From NCBI RefSeq assembly GCF_002157355.1, contig NZ_LYMK01000007.1:124001-188000 (forward strand): a DNA stretch of 64,000 nt. Direction: 5' to 3'. A program made the position numbers and the translations under genes. This DNA is from Variovorax sp. JS1663 (GTDB lineage: Bacteria > Pseudomonadota > Gammaproteobacteria > Burkholderiales > Burkholderiaceae_C). The notes beneath the pieces are model-generated. The model had not been told where the DNA came from. It was given only the letters and a program-made list of their open reading frames with translations, and did no database searches. This document shows positions 18,735-26,969 of this stretch, in pieces; the first letter of the stretch is position 1; every line of letters begins with the position of its first letter.

Positions 18735-19165
18735 AGGAGTCTGTTTGGCCGAGAGGGCATCAGCATACGCGGGAGCTCGGCCTCCTATGATGGCCGCAAC
18801 CTGCAAGACCCTGCAGGTTGAGCATTGCACCCGCAGACGATATACGACGCGTTGCGGCCATGAGCGGAACTTCGTTGTCGGGCCACTTCTAAGCAGACTT
18901 TGACGCCTGCAGGCTAACTGCTTGCTGGGCCAAAATCGGCCCCCGTTCACTGGATATGCACTTGAAGTCGCTCATCACGGGCATCGAAGTCATCCCGACC
19001 AGTCCTCGCATGAAGAAGAACAGGGACATGCGCTTCCCACAGTAGTCGTGGCGCCCTGGAGGGCTTTGTCACGCCATCTGGACAGTTCCAAAAAAAATGG
19101 CTTGACGGTAGTAGATAAAACTGCCAAGTTGCGCTCTTCAAGCATCTATCGGAAGGAGACGGAGC
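18735..19165. other. Gene-poor gap with a 29-codon peptide fragment
   Basis: This 430-base gap lies between two divergently read genes. A short plus-strand frame at 18956-19045 reads like the beginning of a protein (LITGIEVIPTSPRMKKNRDM) before a TAG; it may be a decayed gene start. At 19102 a TTGACG could be a -35 element for the AT-rich gene pair but no good -10 follows at normal spacing. A ribosome site AAGGAG precedes 19166. Nothing else is evident. Confidence 0.4.
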
Positions 19166-19522
19166 ATGACTAAGTTTGCAGGAACAATAACCGCATCTCC
19201 TTATTCGCACAGCATTTTAAGCTTTGTTATTCCTGATGGTTGCAAAGATGTGCGGCTAAACGCGCTGTTATACGCGGAGCCTGAAAACACAATGTGCAAT
19301 GCTCAGCTGCACTTGTACATGTCGCTAGAAACTCCAACCACCATAAATTCTCCTTATGAGTATATTTCCGCGCGTGAAGACAGCGACTTTACTGCAACAA
19401 ACGTACAAATTAACGAGGTCTTCCACAATTTTCGGCCAGGGCAAACTGTCTACTTTCGGGCCGACTTTCAAGGTCAGTATATAAGGAACACTAAATATAT
19501 ACTTGAGGCTGAGCCTTTCTAA
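19166..19522 (+). CDS. Orphan small protein A of an AT-richer paralogue pair
   Basis: A 118-residue protein with a clear AAGGAG ribosome site. No signal peptide or membrane segment. The pattern is beta-rich: SILSFVIPDGCKDVRLNALL, MCNAQLHLYMS and a late GQTVYFRADFQGQYIRN strand. The next gene is a relative: both run a TI-S start, an LY-E segment, a conserved C-A-L pair, INSP or INGP, a FxxTNxxxxxxF segment and GQxxYxxxDxxxxxxRN near the end. Base composition is clearly AT-richer than the surrounding genes, suggesting separate acquisition. I recognise no family. Confidence 0.65.
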   Translation: MTKFAGTITASPYSHSILSFVIPDGCKDVRLNALLYAEPENTMCNAQLHLYMSLETPTTINSPYEYISAREDSDFTATNVQINEVFHNFRPGQTVYFRADFQGQYIRNTKYILEAEPF

Positions 19523-19533
19523 GGAGAGAACTG

Positions 19534-19905
19534 ATGCCTACATCTCTTCAAGGCACTATCCTTTCCTATTACAAGGACCACACAACCAAGGGGGTCCTTG
19601 TATATCAAATTCTCGAAGGTCAGACTACCGTCAAAATTTATGCTGCTCTTTACACCGAAGCTGACAACGAAGGTTGCGGTGCTGAATTGCGGATAATGAA
19701 GTCAATCAACTCACCAATACCAATCAACGGTCCGACATCCCATACCGTCATTTTCAAGTCGGATAGCAAATTCAAGACTACGAATCTTGACGCCGAAGTT
19801 TCCTTCGATGGACTTGCATCCGGGCAAGTTCTCTATATAAGCGTGGACTACATGACAAATATGTGTAGAAACAGCAGGCTCACGTTGAACGGAGAAGCAA
19901 CATAG
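19534..19905 (+). CDS. Orphan small protein B of an AT-richer paralogue pair
   Basis: A 123-residue protein 11 bases after its relative, with its own AAGGAG ribosome site, so the two form a small operon. Shared features with protein A: KIYAALYTEAD against LNALLYAEPE, CGAELRIMKS against CNAQLHLYMS, then FKTTNLDAEVSF against FTATNVQINEVF, and GQVLYISVDYMTNMCRNS against GQTVYFRADFQGQYIRNT. The pattern looks like a small beta sandwich duplicated into two subunits. No catalytic motif is visible. The absence of signal peptides points to a cytoplasmic role. Effector, structural or toxin roles are all open; family not recognised. Confidence 0.65.
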   Translation: MPTSLQGTILSYYKDHTTKGVLVYQILEGQTTVKIYAALYTEADNEGCGAELRIMKSINSPIPINGPTSHTVIFKSDSKFKTTNLDAEVSFDGLASGQVLYISVDYMTNMCRNSRLTLNGEAT

Positions 19906-19943
19906 CTGTCCACAAACTAGGCTGCAATGCGGACCTCGGCTAA

Positions 19944-20135
19944 GCCCATGACCTCCGCGAACGGCGACATGGGAGCAAAGCGGCTGTGGACTATGAACGT
20001 CTGCTTTACCAAGGTCGCTACTTCCGCAACGGGCCCAAGGCGGAGGGTGACTTCTCTCCGAAGCTGCCGTTCAATTTCGCAACGTCAGGCCCGCGCGTGG
20101 CCCGGCCGAACCGGGACCATCCCCACCCTACGTAA
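19944..20135 (+). pseudogene. Possible remnant coding segment
   Basis: A 63-codon frame without a convincing start reads YERLLYQGRYFRNGPKAEGD and onward to a TAA, with protein-like composition. It could be the tail of a gene cut by past rearrangement. No family recognised. Confidence 0.25.
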
Positions 20136-20161
20136 GTGTTGCTCAAGCATTCCAATATATA

Positions 20162-20359
20162 TCAGCTACGGTTTATGGACTCAGGCGTGACAGTCGTGCC
20201 ATCGCAGTCGTCAAATCGTTCCAGAAGTTTCTCCAATCGCGCCACCAACTCGGCGCGCTGGAGCGAGTCAGGCGGCGTGCATTTGGCTAGGCGCTGCAAG
20301 ATTGCGAACAGCATGTTGGCCTGTTCGAGAATCGCTACGTTCAGCGAGTACTGTGACAT
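20162..20359 (-). CDS. Small helical protein downstream of the HAD gene
   Basis: A 65-residue frame 31 bases beyond the HAD-like gene on the same strand, so it could be the last gene of the transposition operon. It is mostly one or two amphipathic helices (VAILEQANMLFAILQRLA and LQRAELVARLEKLLERFDD). No family recognised and the ribosome site is not clear. Confidence 0.4.
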   Translation of the reverse strand: MSQYSLNVAILEQANMLFAILQRLAKCTPPDSLQRAELVARLEKLLERFDDCDGTTVTPESINRS

Positions 20360-20390
20360 ATGCTTTGTGGCTTTAGCCCTCGACTCAAAG

Positions 20391-20960
20391 CTAGTCGGTC
20401 TTCAGGGTGCCTTTGGCACTACGTTCCGTCAGGACCATGCGTATGAGGGGCAGGTGACCGTGATGTAAGCCTGTGCCGGTCGCGCACAGAACGACGCATC
20501 CTGCAGCATCCAATCTAGAACCACGTAGGGAGCTTCCACTGCGAGGGTCATCAAGCACGAGAATGCGCTCTCCTCGGTACGCCAAGCCGAGCCATGACTC
20601 GATGGCTTGCAGACGGTTTCCCCCAGTGTCCGCATCGGCACGCCAGTTTGGATGGAGTGATGCGTCCACGTTCCTGAGACCTGTAGCTTGGAGCAGGTCG
20701 GCAACCCGGCCACGGTCAAGCCGCTTCAGCCAACTGGACGTCAGAATGACGAGAGGTCGATGCTCTACAAGAACATCCAATAGGGCCGCGACAGCGGGCG
20801 GATGCCAAAGTCGCTCGTAGAGGTCCGCCGGTGGATTCGACGACGTGACTTCCCGCGCCCCGTACGGCCCTAGGCACAACACATCGTCGAAGTCCAGGAA
20901 GAGAAGTGGTCGACCATCCCGGTGCGGCCCTTCGAACAACGGAACGAGATGCTTCTTCAC
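20391..20960 (-). CDS. HAD-like phosphatase at the end of the Tn7-like operon
   Basis: Translation most likely starts at a GTG at 20960 that overlaps the stop of the previous gene (GTGA), giving 189 residues. HAD motif I is LFLDFDDVL (Asp 23, Asp 25), motif II is VILTSSW, and a late ILVLDDP supplies the acidic pair of motif IV. The family includes small phosphatases and domains found in nucleic-acid repair proteins; substrate cannot be told. Being coupled to tniQ through two small genes suggests it travels with the transposon and may act in transposition or on DNA ends. That is inference. Confidence 0.65.
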   Translation of the reverse strand: MKKHLVPLFEGPHRDGRPLLFLDFDDVLCLGPYGAREVTSSNPPADLYERLWHPPAVAALLDVLVEHRPLVILTSSWLKRLDRGRVADLLQATGLRNVDASLHPNWRADADTGGNRLQAIESWLGLAYRGERILVLDDPRSGSSLRGSRLDAAGCVVLCATGTGLHHGHLPLIRMVLTERSAKGTLKTD

Positions 20961-21286
20961 TGCGATTGACCCAGCGCTTGGTCTATGCGGTTGACCAGCC
21001 ATTCGATTTCCAGCGGTGTGAAGCCCTCGTTCTTCCTGGCGACTCCCGACCGGATATGCGACAAGACTGCCTCCTGCGTGAAGCCCGGCTCGGCCAGCTT
21101 GCGGTTCGCGTATGAGACGAGGAGAGGCAGATAGTCCGAGCACACCTTGAAGCGGTGAGCCAGCTCTTCGTCCGTCAGGCCCACCACAAATCGGCCGTCA
21201 ATCTTCCTCGCCAAGTACTTCTGCTGAGCACCTGGCACCCCGCCTGGGAATGGGTCGCGTGGAAAGTCGTCCGGAACTGTTGTCAT
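20957..21286 (-). CDS. Unknown 109-residue protein of the Tn7-like operon
   Basis: Overlaps the gene before it by ATGA and the HAD gene after it by GTGA, so it belongs to the same translational chain. It is soluble: an extended N-terminus rich in Pro and Asp, then KYLARKIDGRFVVGLTDEEL, then a helical region ending LEIEWLVNRIDQAL. No recognised domain. Some Tn7-like and Tn6022-like elements carry small extra genes after tniQ, and this may be one; identity with any of them is not established. Confidence 0.6.
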   Translation of the reverse strand: MTTVPDDFPRDPFPGGVPGAQQKYLARKIDGRFVVGLTDEELAHRFKVCSDYLPLLVSYANRKLAEPGFTQEAVLSHIRSGVARKNEGFTPLEIEWLVNRIDQALGQSQ

Positions 21287-21525
21287 CGGTTCTTCTGTTC
21301 CTTCGGCGGAGAGCTTGCGCGCCGCGACGCACGTTCATCCTCAAGCTTGCGAATGTGCTCCCGCATGGCCTGCGCGCTCTGAAGCAGCCTTGCGACGGCA
21401 GACCAGTACTCACGCCCTATGTCGCCGTCCTCGAGGCTCCATCCGTGAATTTGGCGCAGGGCCATTGAGAGGTCGACTGGCGGCTCATCCAGAAGCCAAA
21501 GAAAGGGTTCAGCTTTGGCGCGCAT
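21283..21525 (-). CDS. Unknown 80-residue protein of the Tn7-like operon
   Basis: Starts at an ATG at 21525 that shares a base with the tniQ stop (TGATG). The open frame extends upstream of this but inside tniQ. The protein has an N-terminal segment PFLWLLDEPPVDLSMALRQI, then a helix (REYWSAVARLLQSAQAMREH) and a basic Arg/Lys-rich tail ending KEQKNR. It looks like a small DNA- or protein-binding accessory. No family recognised. Confidence 0.55.
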   Translation of the reverse strand: MRAKAEPFLWLLDEPPVDLSMALRQIHGWSLEDGDIGREYWSAVARLLQSAQAMREHIRKLEDERASRRASSPPKEQKNR

Positions 21526-23069
21526 CAGCTTTTTCTCCGTGACTTGCCGGTCGCAGGAGGAGGGGGCAAGGCACCACCTTGCTTCGGCGGCTCGCCGCGG
21601 ACTACCCGCTCGAGAGCTGACCGCTCGACGACAAGGTCGTCCACTCTCCAAGGCGCTGACCAGTTGCTGGTTTCGATGGAACCATCCGCGACACCCAACA
21701 CCAGGCGAAGTGCTGCGCGAGCGTCGGCGCCGACTTGCAGCACGCCGGCCGCACTGAATGTCGGCAGCTCCCTTTCCGACTCATTCGATGCCGTGGCTCG
21801 CAATGAGTCGAGAAACTGGATGACGGATTCCATCGCAGCGCTGAGTGGCGCACTGCTTGGATAGTCCCAAAGTGCCAGGCGACCTTCCTTGCCCAGGAGC
21901 GACGTAAGACCATCGACGCCGAGCAGCTCGTCCAGCCACTTCGCTGGCACGAGCTGGCTCAAGAACTTCTTGCAGTCCATGATTTCGTAGAAGGCGTAGC
22001 CTCTATTGCTGGCAGGAACGCGCAACAGCCTAAGGCGTACCAGGCCGGCCACACACTCAGGCTCGACACCAAGAAGCGCCGCGACGTCCTCGGCTGTCTT
22101 GTACTGCACTTGTCGGCCCTCGAGGAGAGCTGCGGGCGGCTCTTCCTCAAATGTTCCGCGGACGATGAAGTGCCGGAGCCGAACGTCGAGCCTCGCTGCT
22201 CGAAGAAAGCTTTCAACGCGCTCAGGCCGCACATGCCAGCGGTCCAATGCCACCAGATGCTCGAAGCCGTCCTCCAGCATCGCCCGAATGGCCAGGGCGT
22301 CATACGAGGCTTGCGTTCGAAAGTGCGCAAGCATCTCGTGTGCACGCGCTCGAACTACGAGTCGCTCTCGACTGAAGGGAGGCCTTCGCGCGGTGTTGGT
22401 CCACATTGCTCTTGCGTCGTGACTCAGCACCCGCATGAGGTCGAAGAAGCTTGCTGCCCGGGCGCGGTGCTCGTTGTCGCCAGCTGTGAAGCGGATATCT
22501 CCCAGTCCAGCGGCATCCTCGTTCACCGCGACCAGGCCATCGGACACCTTTTCCGTTCTCTCTCGCGCCCACTCCGAGCCGCATGCAGGGCAGTAGCCGG
22601 TGAACGGCTCATTCGGCGAAATGTCGGCCTGACAGGTGGGGCATCGCTCCAGCAAAAAGCATTGATGACGAGCGCAGGCAACCACATGTGCCAGGTCCCA
22701 ATCGGCGCGCAGATGGTTCGCTTCGCCCAGGCAGGATGGACAGACCTGCAGGCGGTCGAGCATCAACGCCTCTCTCGGCATCAGGACGCCCTCGATGCGG
22801 AAGAACGATTCCTCGGGGCTCGCGTGTTCCGTCCACGCCCGGCCTTGAAGCTGAGTGCTCCCTACACCGGCCCAGTCGCACAACATCCGCAGCGCGTCCG
22901 GGGAACCGGCTATTTCTGCGGCTGTCGCTAGCTGGGGACCGCCTTGGCTGACCAACAGGTCGGTGAGCGAGCGCAGCGTCACGAAGCCATTGAGCACCGC
23001 GTAGCGCAGGACGAAGCCTCTCACAGACTCCCAGGAGCGAGCTGCCGGCCAGGTCAGCTTGGTATTCAT
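21525..23069 (-). CDS. tniQ: TniQ/TnsD-family target-selection protein
   Basis: TniQ proteins pick the target site and bring it to TnsC in Tn7-like transposition. The 514-residue protein has the typical zinc-finger array: CPSCLGEANH (about 113), then HVVACARHQCFLLERCPTC and YCPACGSEW (about 130-165), with spacing that fits the family. After it come helical segments ending in a basic tail (GKSRRKS). It overlaps tnsC by ATGA. Full length is closer to TnsD than to the short TniQ of CRISPR-linked elements; no Cas gene is present in the window. The attachment target of this TniQ is not visible. Confidence 0.85.
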   Translation of the reverse strand: MNTKLTWPAARSWESVRGFVLRYAVLNGFVTLRSLTDLLVSQGGPQLATAAEIAGSPDALRMLCDWAGVGSTQLQGRAWTEHASPEESFFRIEGVLMPREALMLDRLQVCPSCLGEANHLRADWDLAHVVACARHQCFLLERCPTCQADISPNEPFTGYCPACGSEWARERTEKVSDGLVAVNEDAAGLGDIRFTAGDNEHRARAASFFDLMRVLSHDARAMWTNTARRPPFSRERLVVRARAHEMLAHFRTQASYDALAIRAMLEDGFEHLVALDRWHVRPERVESFLRAARLDVRLRHFIVRGTFEEEPPAALLEGRQVQYKTAEDVAALLGVEPECVAGLVRLRLLRVPASNRGYAFYEIMDCKKFLSQLVPAKWLDELLGVDGLTSLLGKEGRLALWDYPSSAPLSAAMESVIQFLDSLRATASNESERELPTFSAAGVLQVGADARAALRLVLGVADGSIETSNWSAPWRVDDLVVERSALERVVRGEPPKQGGALPPPPATGKSRRKS

Positions 23070-24061
23070 GCTTGCCCCCTCCGGCGAGCCTGTCTAGGGC
23101 GCAGGGCCTTCAGTCGCTGGGCCTGGTCGGTGATGGCCTTGACGACCTTATCGTCCGACGCATCCATGTCGAATGGATTGAACTGCGCGGCTCGCTCTGG
23201 AAACTCCGAATCGAAGGCATCCGCCAGGTCCTCTTGGTGAATGACAGCGACACCTTTCGCCTGCGCACGCTGAACTGCGCGCTCCGTCAGGTCCATCAGG
23301 TCGCCAATGAGGCCATTGCACGCGCAGAAGCACCGCAGCATCATCCGCGGTTCCTGCAGGCTGGGAACGACTGTCACCGGGAGCTTGTCCTCCAGGTCGG
23401 CCAGCAGACGCACAAAGGCGTGCTCTTCGGCATCGTTGTCCAAGGTATAGCGGCCCAGTTCGGCCGTCGCCCTGAACCGGTTGGCCAGCTCCGAACTCAA
23501 CCGGATGTAGTCGTGAAGCACCTCCGTTCCAAGGAAGATGATGGGCTTCTTCATCTCGTTCATCCTCAGTCGGAAAAAGGCGGCGGATTGCATGCGGAAG
23601 TGCTTGGTCTTCTCCAAAAAGAACTGATGTGCTTCTTCCCAGACGAAGCCAGTGCAACTGACCCAGATATGGTCTGACTGGGCCTTGAGAACAGGGCCCT
23701 TGGGGTGCAGCGGGGCGTTCTTATGTCGTGCGCCCTCAAGTTCGCGCTGGCGAATGGCGCCTTCGATATCCCGGGACTCCAATGGCGGCTGACTCACGTA
23801 GAGTCCGCTGGCGAGCTCGGGGTGCTCCTTGTGCAACCTGGTTGTTGCATTGGCGAGGAAGCTGGACTTGCCAGCCCTCGACTCACCGACAATGCGCAAA
23901 CCACGTGGGTTGCCATCCCGGTCGCGCATGGTCAGGCACTCCAGCAATAAGGTGTAGGCCTGCTCGGCACCCGCGTGCCAGTGATAGAAATGCCACGAGG
24001 GAGTAGGGGACGAACCCAACGCCTCGCTACCACCTGTCAATTCAAGAGGCGGCGCCATCAT
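23066..24061 (-). CDS. tnsC: TnsC/TniB-family AAA+ transposition regulator
   Basis: TnsC-type ATPases polymerise on DNA and link the target selector to the transposase. The Walker A GESRAGKSS lies at 59-67. The Walker B region reads GFVWEEAHQFF, with Glu where the Asp of the canonical DE pair is expected; this may weaken hydrolysis or just mark a divergent family. IIFLGTEVL follows as a sensor strand. Length (331) is normal for TniB/TnsC. The start ATG shares a base with the stop of the transposase gene upstream (TGATG), and the end overlaps tniQ. Confidence 0.85.
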   Translation of the reverse strand: MMAPPLELTGGSEALGSSPTPSWHFYHWHAGAEQAYTLLLECLTMRDRDGNPRGLRIVGESRAGKSSFLANATTRLHKEHPELASGLYVSQPPLESRDIEGAIRQRELEGARHKNAPLHPKGPVLKAQSDHIWVSCTGFVWEEAHQFFLEKTKHFRMQSAAFFRLRMNEMKKPIIFLGTEVLHDYIRLSSELANRFRATAELGRYTLDNDAEEHAFVRLLADLEDKLPVTVVPSLQEPRMMLRCFCACNGLIGDLMDLTERAVQRAQAKGVAVIHQEDLADAFDSEFPERAAQFNPFDMDASDDKVVKAITDQAQRLKALRPRQARRRGQA

Positions 24062-25389
24062 CAGGACTCCCCCTGCAGCTTGCGGCGCAAGCGCTCCATG
24101 AGCGGGTCAACGGCTGCTGGCGGCGCGGGCGGCGGCGCGGCGGCCTCACGGGCAATGTCCTGGAAGCTCGGCGCACGGCCAAAGGTTTCTTTGACATCCG
24201 AGGCCGTCAGTTCGTCGGAGACCTTTCGCAACTTGGCGGAGGTAATGATGTCTTGCTTGCGCTTTTGCGCCTGCTCGATGACGGCCAGGTCCTCCTCAGT
24301 CTGCACGCCTTCCAGCTCTTCATCCTCCAGAGGAAGCAGGCTTGCATAGGGAAGGGGGGAGGCGACACGGCCGTCGACAGCGTCGACCTTGATGGGATTG
24401 CCGTTCAGCGGGTTGACCACATAGAGGAGGTTCGGGTCCGAGGGTTTGAGCAGCTTGACCTTCTGCTCACGCCCCATCCGGCCATAGAGTTCGGCTAGGT
24501 CGTCGGACTGGAACCGCATGTCGCGGATGTGGATTCCGGTCTGGCGCAACGTTCGACTGTCGGGTCGGCAGAACGTGAGGTCGAACTCCTTCTCGTCGAC
24601 CGGCAACTCGATGTCGTGGATTTGCAGCCCGGACAGCCACTTTCGGTTGTGCGTCATATGGCCGCGGCCCATCGTCATGTGCATGTACTCGTCGATGATG
24701 GTGACGTGCAACAACTCAGCAAGCTCCACCAAAGTTAGCTTCGCGTCGCGCTGCGGGTCCAGTTCCCGCTTGGGCAGCTTCTTGCCGAGCGTGGTGCCCG
24801 GAAGTTTGTGTGCCAGCAGCTGATTGAGCGTCCTGAAGAACCGCTCGACGCCCGGCTTGTAGCGAGGCACATAGGGTGGCAAGTACGCGATGCCCAGCCG
24901 CATCGCGGCCAACGCCGCCTGCGTATGAATGGACCAGTTCTCGTTGCCGTTGTCCGCGAAGACCTCGACGGGGAAGCCGCACAACATCCAGTCGGTCTGC
25001 ACCTGCGGGAAGCACTGCCTGACATAGTTCTTGGGAAGGATGGCATTGCGCAGAGCAGCCAAGAATCCGTTGGTGCATGGCGGATGGATATCTAGATGGA
25101 GGCCAATGGGCGCATCGCAGAACCGCTCGAACACGATGTACAAGGTCGGGCGCGCCCGGATGAGCTTGCGCGTGATTGGGTCCAGGACATACAGGTCGAT
25201 GCGGGTGCTGTCGATTTCCCACCGGAAGTTCGGCATGGGCGAACGTCTCGCCGGCATGCGTTTGCCCCACTGACTGTCTGCAGCAAGGGACCCATGCAGG
25301 AGGTGGACAAGACCGTATCGGTCGAGTTCGTTGCGTCTTCGTCGGACGGATTCGACGGATATTGCATCGGTTGTGACACGAGCAGGCAT
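24061..25389 (-). CDS. tnsB: TnsB/TniA transposase, catalytic part (second of two ORFs)
   Basis: The 442-residue frame holds a retroviral-integrase-type DDE core: Asp 60 in WEIDST, Asp 146 in FADNGN and Glu 182 in GVERFF, with 35 residues between the second Asp and the Glu. The C-terminal part includes the beta-barrel region and a TnsC-contacting tail. It begins at an ATG directly after an in-frame TGA. The N-terminal DNA-binding half is in the separate upstream ORF at 25482-26243. Together they would make about 700 residues, the size of TnsB of Tn7. So the transposase is either made as two chains or has been broken. Catalytic residues are intact. Confidence 0.75.
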   Translation of the reverse strand: MPARVTTDAISVESVRRRRNELDRYGLVHLLHGSLAADSQWGKRMPARRSPMPNFRWEIDSTRIDLYVLDPITRKLIRARPTLYIVFERFCDAPIGLHLDIHPPCTNGFLAALRNAILPKNYVRQCFPQVQTDWMLCGFPVEVFADNGNENWSIHTQAALAAMRLGIAYLPPYVPRYKPGVERFFRTLNQLLAHKLPGTTLGKKLPKRELDPQRDAKLTLVELAELLHVTIIDEYMHMTMGRGHMTHNRKWLSGLQIHDIELPVDEKEFDLTFCRPDSRTLRQTGIHIRDMRFQSDDLAELYGRMGREQKVKLLKPSDPNLLYVVNPLNGNPIKVDAVDGRVASPLPYASLLPLEDEELEGVQTEEDLAVIEQAQKRKQDIITSAKLRKVSDELTASDVKETFGRAPSFQDIAREAAAPPPAPPAAVDPLMERLRRKLQGES

Positions 25390-25481
25390 TCAAGAAATAC
25401 AGGAGTGGGAAAGACGAGCCGAGGCCTTTCGGCGCAATGTGCGTGCGCAGCGGCTGGGCGGAGAAGTCCAGCAGGCGTGAG

Positions 25482-26243
25482 TTAGTCATGCTTGGGGCGT
25501 TTGGCGCTGACATCGGGCTTGTTTCTGGAAACGACGCGGGCCTCTGACTTCTGCAGCTGTGCGTACCGCTTGTTGACGAGTTTTTGGATTTCTGCATTTG
25601 TTGGTGGTGTCTTGCTCTGCTGGTACAGCTCAAGGACGACGGCGTCGATGAGGTCCTGCAGTACCTGGTTTCGTGTTCCACGGGGTCGCTTCAGTCCGAG
25701 CTGGCGCGCGAACACCTTGGGGTCGCATCCGCATGCGCGGAAGTCGCGAAGGAGGTCATAGGCAGTTGTCGCTGCCGGAGGGTTCGGGTCGCCCAGCGCA
25801 ACCGCGGTGGCGTCGATGACCTTCTGGAAGATGCCGTTCGACCGCCGAAACGAGACATTGCCCAGCCGATGAAGCGCCATGACGTAGCGGGTCTTGCGCT
25901 GGATGCGTTCGCGCTGCTCTTCGTCCAACTCGTCATAGTCAAAGAAGGGGAGTCGCTTACGCGCGAAGTACGGCCGACCCCAAGGACGAATCTCGCCCTT
26001 GTGCATCCCCTCAAAGAGTTGGGACGGCCAAAGGTGCAAGGTGTGCCCTGCGACCGCCGAACTGAGTGAGATGCGTCCCTCCTTGTCCACGTCCGTAACG
26101 ACGAAGGGGAGGTTGCCGACTTCGAATCGCACACCGGCGCCAATGGTGGATTGAGTCCGAACCGGAAGGTTGGCGCTCTCTTCATCCTGCGGCGCCTCAG
26201 GCGACTGAAATCTCGGTCGTTTTGGAAAGGACCTTTTGACCAT
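25482..26243 (-). CDS. TnsB N-terminal DNA-binding part (first of two ORFs)
   Basis: This 253-residue frame matches the part of TnsB that precedes the catalytic core: an N-terminal beta domain (VGNLPFVVTDVDKEGRISL and HLWPSQLFEG), then helix-turn-helix-like segments (AYDLLRDFRACGCDPKVFAR, then a helix near NAEIQKLVNKRYAQL). It ends with KRPKHD and a TAA 93 bases before the catalytic ORF's start. The ATG at 26243 overlaps the tnsA end by 47 bases, a longer overlap than elsewhere in the operon. Reading it together with the next ORF as one disrupted tnsB is inference. Confidence 0.6.
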   Translation of the reverse strand: MVKRSFPKRPRFQSPEAPQDEESANLPVRTQSTIGAGVRFEVGNLPFVVTDVDKEGRISLSSAVAGHTLHLWPSQLFEGMHKGEIRPWGRPYFARKRLPFFDYDELDEEQRERIQRKTRYVMALHRLGNVSFRRSNGIFQKVIDATAVALGDPNPPAATTAYDLLRDFRACGCDPKVFARQLGLKRPRGTRNQVLQDLIDAVVLELYQQSKTPPTNAEIQKLVNKRYAQLQKSEARVVSRNKPDVSAKRPKHD

Positions 26244-26829
26244 CGAAAGCAATCCGGCGGTAGAACATTTCGCGATAAACGGCACCTGCGGGGAGGCTGT
26301 GCGCGCGTACGTGTGCGATGGCATCAAGCAGTGACCACTCGGGCCGCTCGGACAGGATGGCCAGTACACGCTCTTGGTGGCGTCCATCAATGTGGCGCTT
26401 GACGTAGCCGTAGAGCATGAGGAGGTTTTCCCAGAAGGGCTCCGGCCAATCTTCAGGAGAAAAGACGTCGTGGCGATAACCTTGCGCGAGCAGCTGTGGA
26501 CCAACGATGTCAAGCCACGCTTGAAAATCTTTCGACTGAACCTTTTCCCTGGGTTTGGCTTGAATAAGGAATATCTCCCCGGAGGCATCCGTCACCGCGG
26601 CGTCGGGCGTGTACTCGGTACGTCGGCCCTCGACTTCGAGCTGGAACTTCCGCGGCTGCTCCTTGTAGCCGACTATTCGCAACCACTCGAGCCAAAGGAA
26701 AAGCCGCCTCTCTACGAGGCTTTCGAAGACGACCATCCGGCGCATCAGCACGCTCCAGAAGAGGCCCACCACATTGAGCGAGCCAGCCGTATTCCGGATG
26801 ACCCGAGTATCTGTCTTGAGTCGCGCCAT
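26197..26829 (-). CDS. tnsA: TnsA-family endonuclease of a Tn7-like element
   Basis: TnsA cuts the 5' ends of the transposon, which allows cut-and-paste movement. Catalytic residues fit the family: Glu in FESLVERRLF, Asp in YTPDAAVT, and QAK as the Gln-x-Lys pair in FLIQAKPRE. A helical C-terminal part that would contact TnsC follows (WENLLMLYGYVKRHIDGRHQ). I start at ATG 26829; a GTG at 26859 would add ten residues but falls inside an inverted repeat that looks regulatory. It is the first gene of the transposition operon. Confidence 0.8.
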   Translation of the reverse strand: MARLKTDTRVIRNTAGSLNVVGLFWSVLMRRMVVFESLVERRLFLWLEWLRIVGYKEQPRKFQLEVEGRRTEYTPDAAVTDASGEIFLIQAKPREKVQSKDFQAWLDIVGPQLLAQGYRHDVFSPEDWPEPFWENLLMLYGYVKRHIDGRHQERVLAILSERPEWSLLDAIAHVRAHSLPAGAVYREMFYRRIAFDGQKVLSKTTEISVA

Positions 26830-26851
26830 ATTTCTCAGCCTGCCAGCTGGT

Positions 26852-26884
26852 CCTTTCACATGAGAATTTCACCTGGGTGAAAGG
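26852..26884. promoter_or_regulatory. Nested inverted repeats before tnsA
   Basis: CCTTTCAC at 26852-26859 pairs with GTGAAAGG at 26877-26884, and TTTCAC at 26867-26872 pairs with GTGAAA at 26877-26882. They lie just upstream of the tnsA start, where an operator or attenuator would be expected. Which protein binds is unknown. Confidence 0.4.
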
Positions 26885-26969
26885 CTACAGAAGTTTCAAG
26901 GCGGAGCTATTCTGAATATCTATCTTAATTGTTCGCTTGAAATAGGAAATTGATGCGATTTAGATTCCG

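Noticed and set aside
18956-19045. 29-codon peptide that recalls the start of a filamentous-phage ssDNA-binding protein
   Set aside because: Too short to judge; no other inovirus gene is nearby. Kept only as a possible remnant in the gap entry.
25374-25484. Plus-strand frame QEIQEWERRAEAFRRNVRAQ between the two tnsB ORFs, resembling a small gene
   Set aside because: It is short, lacks a clear start and ribosome site, and most of the upstream frame is the mirror of tnsB codons.
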